Assembly (NCBI GenBank): GCA_002699025.1
Contig: PABA01000182.1
Location: 88,550-152,549, forward strand
Reading direction: 5' to 3'
Source of the DNA: Sandaracinus sp.
GTDB lineage: Bacteria; Myxococcota_A; Polyangia; Polyangiales; Houyiibacteriaceae
Length of the DNA stretch: 64,000 bases
The position numbers and the translations under genes were made by a program. Positions within the stretch are counted from its first letter, which is position 1, and each line of letters opens with the position of its first letter. Shown here one piece after another: positions 60,706 through 64,000 of this stretch. The notes beneath the pieces were generated by a model. It was not told the DNA's origin, searched no databases, and saw only the letters and a program-made list of their open reading frames with translations.

Positions 60706-63669
60706 TCACCCGTTCTTCCGCTTGAGCCAGCCGAGGTCCCGCGCCGGCGCGAGATCGCCGTCCACGCGCAGCTTCCCCTGCTGGTAGAGCTCGGCCTCCG
60801 AGACCTCGCCATGCACGAGCGCCTCGAGGTCCGCGTCGCTCAGCGTGAGCACCGAGTCGGCGCCGTCCCAGGTGCCGGCCTTCACCGTGCCCTCGCCGAG
60901 GTCGATCATCCAGGCCGCGTCCGGCTCGGTCACGCGGATCTGCACCTTCGTGCCGCCGTTCTTCGGCACCTCGAGGCCCTCGAAGAGCTTCGGCGCGAGC
61001 GCCTCGCGCCCGCCCCCGCTCGAGGCCGCCGCCGCCTCCGCCGCGCCGCCGTCGCCCTCGGCCATGGCCGCCGCGACGTGCTTCTCCTCGACCTTCTGCA
61101 GGAAGGTCAGCTTCTGCGACGCCATGATGTCGCCGCTCACCTTCAGCTCGCCGCCGAAGTACATCTTCTGCGGGTCCTTCTCGCCCTTCACCATCGCCAT
61201 GAAGTTCGCGTCGGTGAGCGAGAGGGTGCAGTCGGGCTTCTTGGTCGCGCCGGCCGCGACCGTCGCCTCGGGGCAGTCGAGGGTCCAGATCGAGTCCGGC
61301 TCGCTCAGCTCGAACTGGAAGACCTTGCCGACGCCCTTCACGGCGTCCGCGTTCTCCGCCATCCACTTGCCGATGCCACCGAAGATGTGCGCGCTCGTCG
61401 GCTCCCCGGCCGCGCCACCGCTCTCCGCCGAGGCCTCGCCGCCACCCGCGCCGCGCTCCTCCATGGCCTGCGCCACGTGCCGCTCCTCGACCTTCTTCAG
61501 GAAGGTGAGCTTCTGCGAGGCCATGATGTCCCCGCCGATCTTCAGCTCGCCGCCGAAGTACATCTTCTGCGGGTCCTTCTCGCCCTTGCACATGGCGACG
61601 AAGTCCGCGTCCGTGAGCTCGAGCGTGCAGTCGGGCTTGGTGCCGCCGCCCTCGCTCACGCTCGCGGCGTTGCCGTCGATGGTCCAGACGCTCGCCGGGT
61701 CGCCGAGCTGGAACTGGAAGACCTTGCCGACCTTCGCCTCGTCGGGCTTCTCCGCCATCCAGATGCCGATGGCCCGGAAGATGTCCGCGCTCGTCGGACC
61801 GGCCGGCGCGGCCGCCTCGGCGCCCTTCTTCGCGGCCGCCTTCGGCTTGGCCTTCTTCTTCGGGATCGTCTCGTAGAGCTCGATGGCCGCGTTCGAGATC
61901 ACGACCTCGTCGCGCTCCTTCACCTTGGTGCGGAAGACGATGCGCCGGTCGCCCTCCTTCCACATCTCCGTGACCAGCGTCTCGCCGGGGAAGACGGTCT
62001 TGGCGAAGCGCACCTGCACGCTCTTGAAGAAGCGCACGTCGCCGTCGGGGGCGAACTTCGAGAGCACGTGCCGCGCGGCGAAGCCGAAGGTGCAGAGCCC
62101 GTGGAGGATGGGCTTGTCGAACTTCATGGCCTGGGCGAAGGAGGGGTCCGCGTGGAGCGGGTTCCAGTCGCCGCTGAGCCGGTAGAGGAGCGCCTGGTTC
62201 TCGGCGGTCTTCTCCTCGACCACCGCGTCCGGCGCGCGCTCGGGCGGCCCGTTCACGTCGCTGCTCGGGCCCCGGTCGCCGCCCCAGCCCCCCGCGCCGC
62301 GCACGAAGGTCGTGATGCGGTTCACCATGAGGAGCTCGTCGTCCTCGTCGTAGCTCTTCACCTCGGTCACGACGAGGGCGCCCTTGCCCTTGTCGAAGAT
62401 GTCCGAGATGCGCGCCCGGTGCGTGAGCTTCGCGTGCTTCGGGAGCGGGCGCTTCAGCTCCGTGTACTGCTCGCCGTGGAGCACCCGGTCGAGGCCGTAG
62501 CTCAGCCCCGGCGCCGTGATGCCCTCCTTGCCCATCTCGAGGATGAGGTTGACCGCCGGGATCACGGCGTAGGTCGGAAGCGCCCGGAAGCCGTCGCCGT
62601 GCATCTCGTAGACGAGCTTCAGCTCGTCGCCGGTCGGGTCCTTCGCCGCGCCCACGCCGAGCGCGTAGAGGGCGAGGTCGCGCTCCGTGTAGGAGCTCGT
62701 CCGCGGCTCGAACTCGTAGCCGAGGGCCTCGTCGACGTCGATGTACTCGTTGCCGCCCCGGCTCTTGCCGCGCTCGACGTTCTCCATGATCGGGCGCATC
62801 GACTCGGCGATGTTCCCCGGGTGCTCGCTCTCCTCGAAGCCGCCGACCTTCTCCCAGGCGGTCCGCACGGCCTCGGGCGTGATCTCCCGGCCGAGGCGCC
62901 ACATCTTCCCGAGCGCGCGCTCCCAGCGGAGCTTGCCCATGTAGCCGCCGCCGACCTCGAAGAGGCCGCCGTTCTCTTCGCACTCCTCGGCGCAGAGCCA
63001 GAGCACGAGGGGCGAGACGTACTCGGGCCGGAGCGCGTCGATGAGCTCCGGCGGGAGCACGGTCTCGGTCATGCGGCTGCCGGCGATGGGCGCGATGGTG
63101 TTGACGTGGATGTTCTTGCGCTGGCCCTCGACGGCGAGCGTGTTGGCGAAGCCGGCGAGGCCGAGCTTGGCCATGGCGTAGTTGGCCTGGCCGAAGTTGC
63201 CGTAGATGCCGGCGGCCGAGGCGGTCATGATCACGCGCCCGTAGCCCTGCTCGCGCATGTGGGGCCAGGCGGCGTGGGTGACCTCGAAGGCGCCGCGGAC
63301 GTGGACGTCGTAGACGAGGTCCCAGTCCTGCTTCGTCATCTTGTGGAAGCTGACGTCGCGGAGGATGCCGGCGTTGTTCACGACGACGTCGATGCGGCCC
63401 CAGGTGTCGAGGGCCGTCTGGACGATCTTCGCGCCGTCCGTGACCGAGTCGTAGTTGGCGACGGCCTCGCCGCCGGCCTCCTGGATCTCCTTCACGACCG
63501 TGTCGGCGGCCTTCGTGCCCTGGCCGCCGCCCGTGTGGTCGCCGCCGAGATCGTTGACGACCACCTTGGCGCCGCGGGAGGCGAAGAGGTGCGCGTGGCT
63601 GCGGCCGAGGCCGTTGCCCGCGCCCGTGACGATCACCACCCGGTCGTCGAACCGAACATCTTCGCTCAT
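60706..63669 (-). CDS. multifunctional enzyme type 2 (SDR - enoyl-CoA hydratase 2 - three SCP2 domains)
   Basis: 987 residues from ATG 63669. Residues 1-300: (3R)-hydroxyacyl-CoA dehydrogenase, with VTGAGNGLG, S151, Y164 and K168 (YAMAK). Residues 310-605: two hot-dog halves, the second with the hydratase-2 motif YRLSGDWNPLHADP (D501, N503, H506). Residues 627-735 and 757-870: two close SCP2 sterol-carrier domains sharing KDPQKMYFGGELK and GDIMASQKLTF. Residues 888-987: a third, diverged SCP2 domain. Peroxisomal MFE-2 has one SCP2 domain; three are unusual. Converts trans-2-enoyl-CoA to 3-ketoacyl-CoA for the thiolase 66 bp downstream. Confidence 0.95.
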   Translation of the reverse strand: MSEDVRFDDRVVIVTGAGNGLGRSHAHLFASRGAKVVVNDLGGDHTGGGQGTKAADTVVKEIQEAGGEAVANYDSVTDGAKIVQTALDTWGRIDVVVNNAGILRDVSFHKMTKQDWDLVYDVHVRGAFEVTHAAWPHMREQGYGRVIMTASAAGIYGNFGQANYAMAKLGLAGFANTLAVEGQRKNIHVNTIAPIAGSRMTETVLPPELIDALRPEYVSPLVLWLCAEECEENGGLFEVGGGYMGKLRWERALGKMWRLGREITPEAVRTAWEKVGGFEESEHPGNIAESMRPIMENVERGKSRGGNEYIDVDEALGYEFEPRTSSYTERDLALYALGVGAAKDPTGDELKLVYEMHGDGFRALPTYAVIPAVNLILEMGKEGITAPGLSYGLDRVLHGEQYTELKRPLPKHAKLTHRARISDIFDKGKGALVVTEVKSYDEDDELLMVNRITTFVRGAGGWGGDRGPSSDVNGPPERAPDAVVEEKTAENQALLYRLSGDWNPLHADPSFAQAMKFDKPILHGLCTFGFAARHVLSKFAPDGDVRFFKSVQVRFAKTVFPGETLVTEMWKEGDRRIVFRTKVKERDEVVISNAAIELYETIPKKKAKPKAAAKKGAEAAAPAGPTSADIFRAIGIWMAEKPDEAKVGKVFQFQLGDPASVWTIDGNAASVSEGGGTKPDCTLELTDADFVAMCKGEKDPQKMYFGGELKIGGDIMASQKLTFLKKVEERHVAQAMEERGAGGGEASAESGGAAGEPTSAHIFGGIGKWMAENADAVKGVGKVFQFELSEPDSIWTLDCPEATVAAGATKKPDCTLSLTDANFMAMVKGEKDPQKMYFGGELKVSGDIMASQKLTFLQKVEEKHVAAAMAEGDGGAAEAAAASSGGGREALAPKLFEGLEVPKNGGTKVQIRVTEPDAAWMIDLGEGTVKAGTWDGADSVLTLSDADLEALVHGEVSEAELYQQGKLRVDGDLAPARDLGWLKRKNG
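61090..61600 (-). repeat. about 400-bp internal direct repeat encoding two SCP2 domains
   Basis: The segments around 61099-61193 and 61501-61590 are nearly identical at DNA level, giving two matching SCP2 domains about 131-133 residues apart. The likeness even at third positions suggests a recent duplication or gene conversion. Confidence 0.8.
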
Positions 63670-64000
63670 CGTGCTCTCACCCCTGGTCCGCCCCTGCGGG
63701 CCGTTGCGTGGGCGCCGCGGGGGCGCCCGTCGTGCTCTGCCGCCGGCGCCGTCCGTGCCGGGCCCCCGAGCCCGGTCGCGGCGACGACTGAATGGCGGTT
63801 CACTGGCAGCAAGCCATAGGGCGAGGGGGGTCGTCAACGGTGACTCGCCATTTGGTGAGAAACGTCGCGAAGCTCCCTCCCTCCGGTCGGGAGGCGGTCC
63901 GCCGTCCGCCGTCCGCTGTCCGGGCTGGCGCTCGACCTCGGCGGTCCATGCCGCGTTCGCGGGGGGCGCGGGTCGTGGGGGCGAGCGGGGCGCTGGCTCC
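63670..64000. other. upstream region of the multifunctional enzyme gene, to the window edge
   Basis: 331 bp with no convincing ORF on either strand. From 63790 to 63860 it is less G+C-rich and holds the inverted repeat listed below. Near 63895-63930 there are repeated CCGTCCG words like those around 52700. Confidence 0.5.
63790..63853. promoter_or_regulatory. 14-bp inverted repeat, candidate operator for the fatty-acid operon
   Basis: GAATGGCGGTTCAC (63790-63803) and GTGACTCGCCATTT (63840-63853) are inverted copies matching at 11-12 of 14 positions, about 130 bp upstream of the MFE-2 ATG. They could bind a TetR-family fatty-acid regulator; no such gene is in the window. Confidence 0.4.

Noticed and set aside
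59176..63819. A 1547-codon open frame on the plus strand
   Set aside because: It is antisense to the DUF309, thiolase and MFE-2 genes and reads as low-complexity Arg/Leu/His/Val; it exists only because the G+C is so high.

Overview
The window is about 75% G+C DNA packed with genes on both strands, with frequent GTG and TTG starts. Several secreted lipoproteins carry a lipobox followed by Asp/Gly-rich (DGG-type) linkers. There are also Hanks-type kinases with long Ala/Pro-rich linkers, Omp85-like and other outer-membrane barrels, and a sigma-54-type promoter. Together these suggest a myxobacterium (class Polyangia, perhaps near Sandaracinaceae). That placement is inference from style, not from a marker-gene comparison. 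No rRNA, tRNA, CRISPR array, phage or transposase gene was found.

Layout. 0-9 kb: the 3' end of an unknown gene, peptidyl-tRNA hydrolase Pth2, a repeat-bearing exported protein, gltX translationally coupled to a CPBP membrane protease, a Ser/Thr kinase and a cellulose-synthase-like GT2. 9-17 kb: repeat-rich DNA with a MITE-like palindromic element, a UvrD/Rep helicase, and an alpha/beta-hydrolase lipoprotein coupled to a small STAS-like protein. A formylglycine-generating-enzyme-fold lipoprotein and a small membrane protein follow. 17-25 kb: a 90-bp tandem repeat, an S1P-lyase-like PLP enzyme with a clear sigma-70 promoter, a Cys-rich lipoprotein and a haloalkane-dehalogenase-like hydrolase. 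This stretch ends in a divergent signalling cluster: an ethylene-receptor-like histidine kinase, a single-domain response regulator and a REC-HK-REC hybrid.

24.8-28.6 kb: a tightly overlapping minus-strand operon (acidic lipoprotein, GMC oxidoreductase, 3beta-HSD-like SDR, amidohydrolase). 28.9-37 kb: a beta-lactamase-family lipoprotein, a double DsbA/GST-kappa-like protein, alaS with its 3' end duplicated downstream, and a membrane-bound kinase. 37-48 kb: a PAS-GGDEF-EAL protein, outer-membrane and beta-propeller proteins, recN, and a possible linalool-dehydratase-fold protein coupled to a membrane protein. 48-55 kb: an orphan type III export-gate protein (SctV/FlhA family) among envelope proteins. 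55-64 kb: a replication/recombination block dnaX-ybaB-recR, a DUF309 protein, and a beta-oxidation pair: an SCP2-type thiolase downstream of a multifunctional enzyme with SDR, hydratase-2 and three SCP2 domains.

The strongest candidate for something unusual is the predicted ethylene-sensing two-component cluster. Its copper/ethylene-binding residues match the spacing of plant ETR1. Other points of interest are the 169-bp palindromic element, a family of intergenic G-quadruplex-prone (GGGCAC)n tracts, and several in-frame 15-bp repeats that expand protein linkers.
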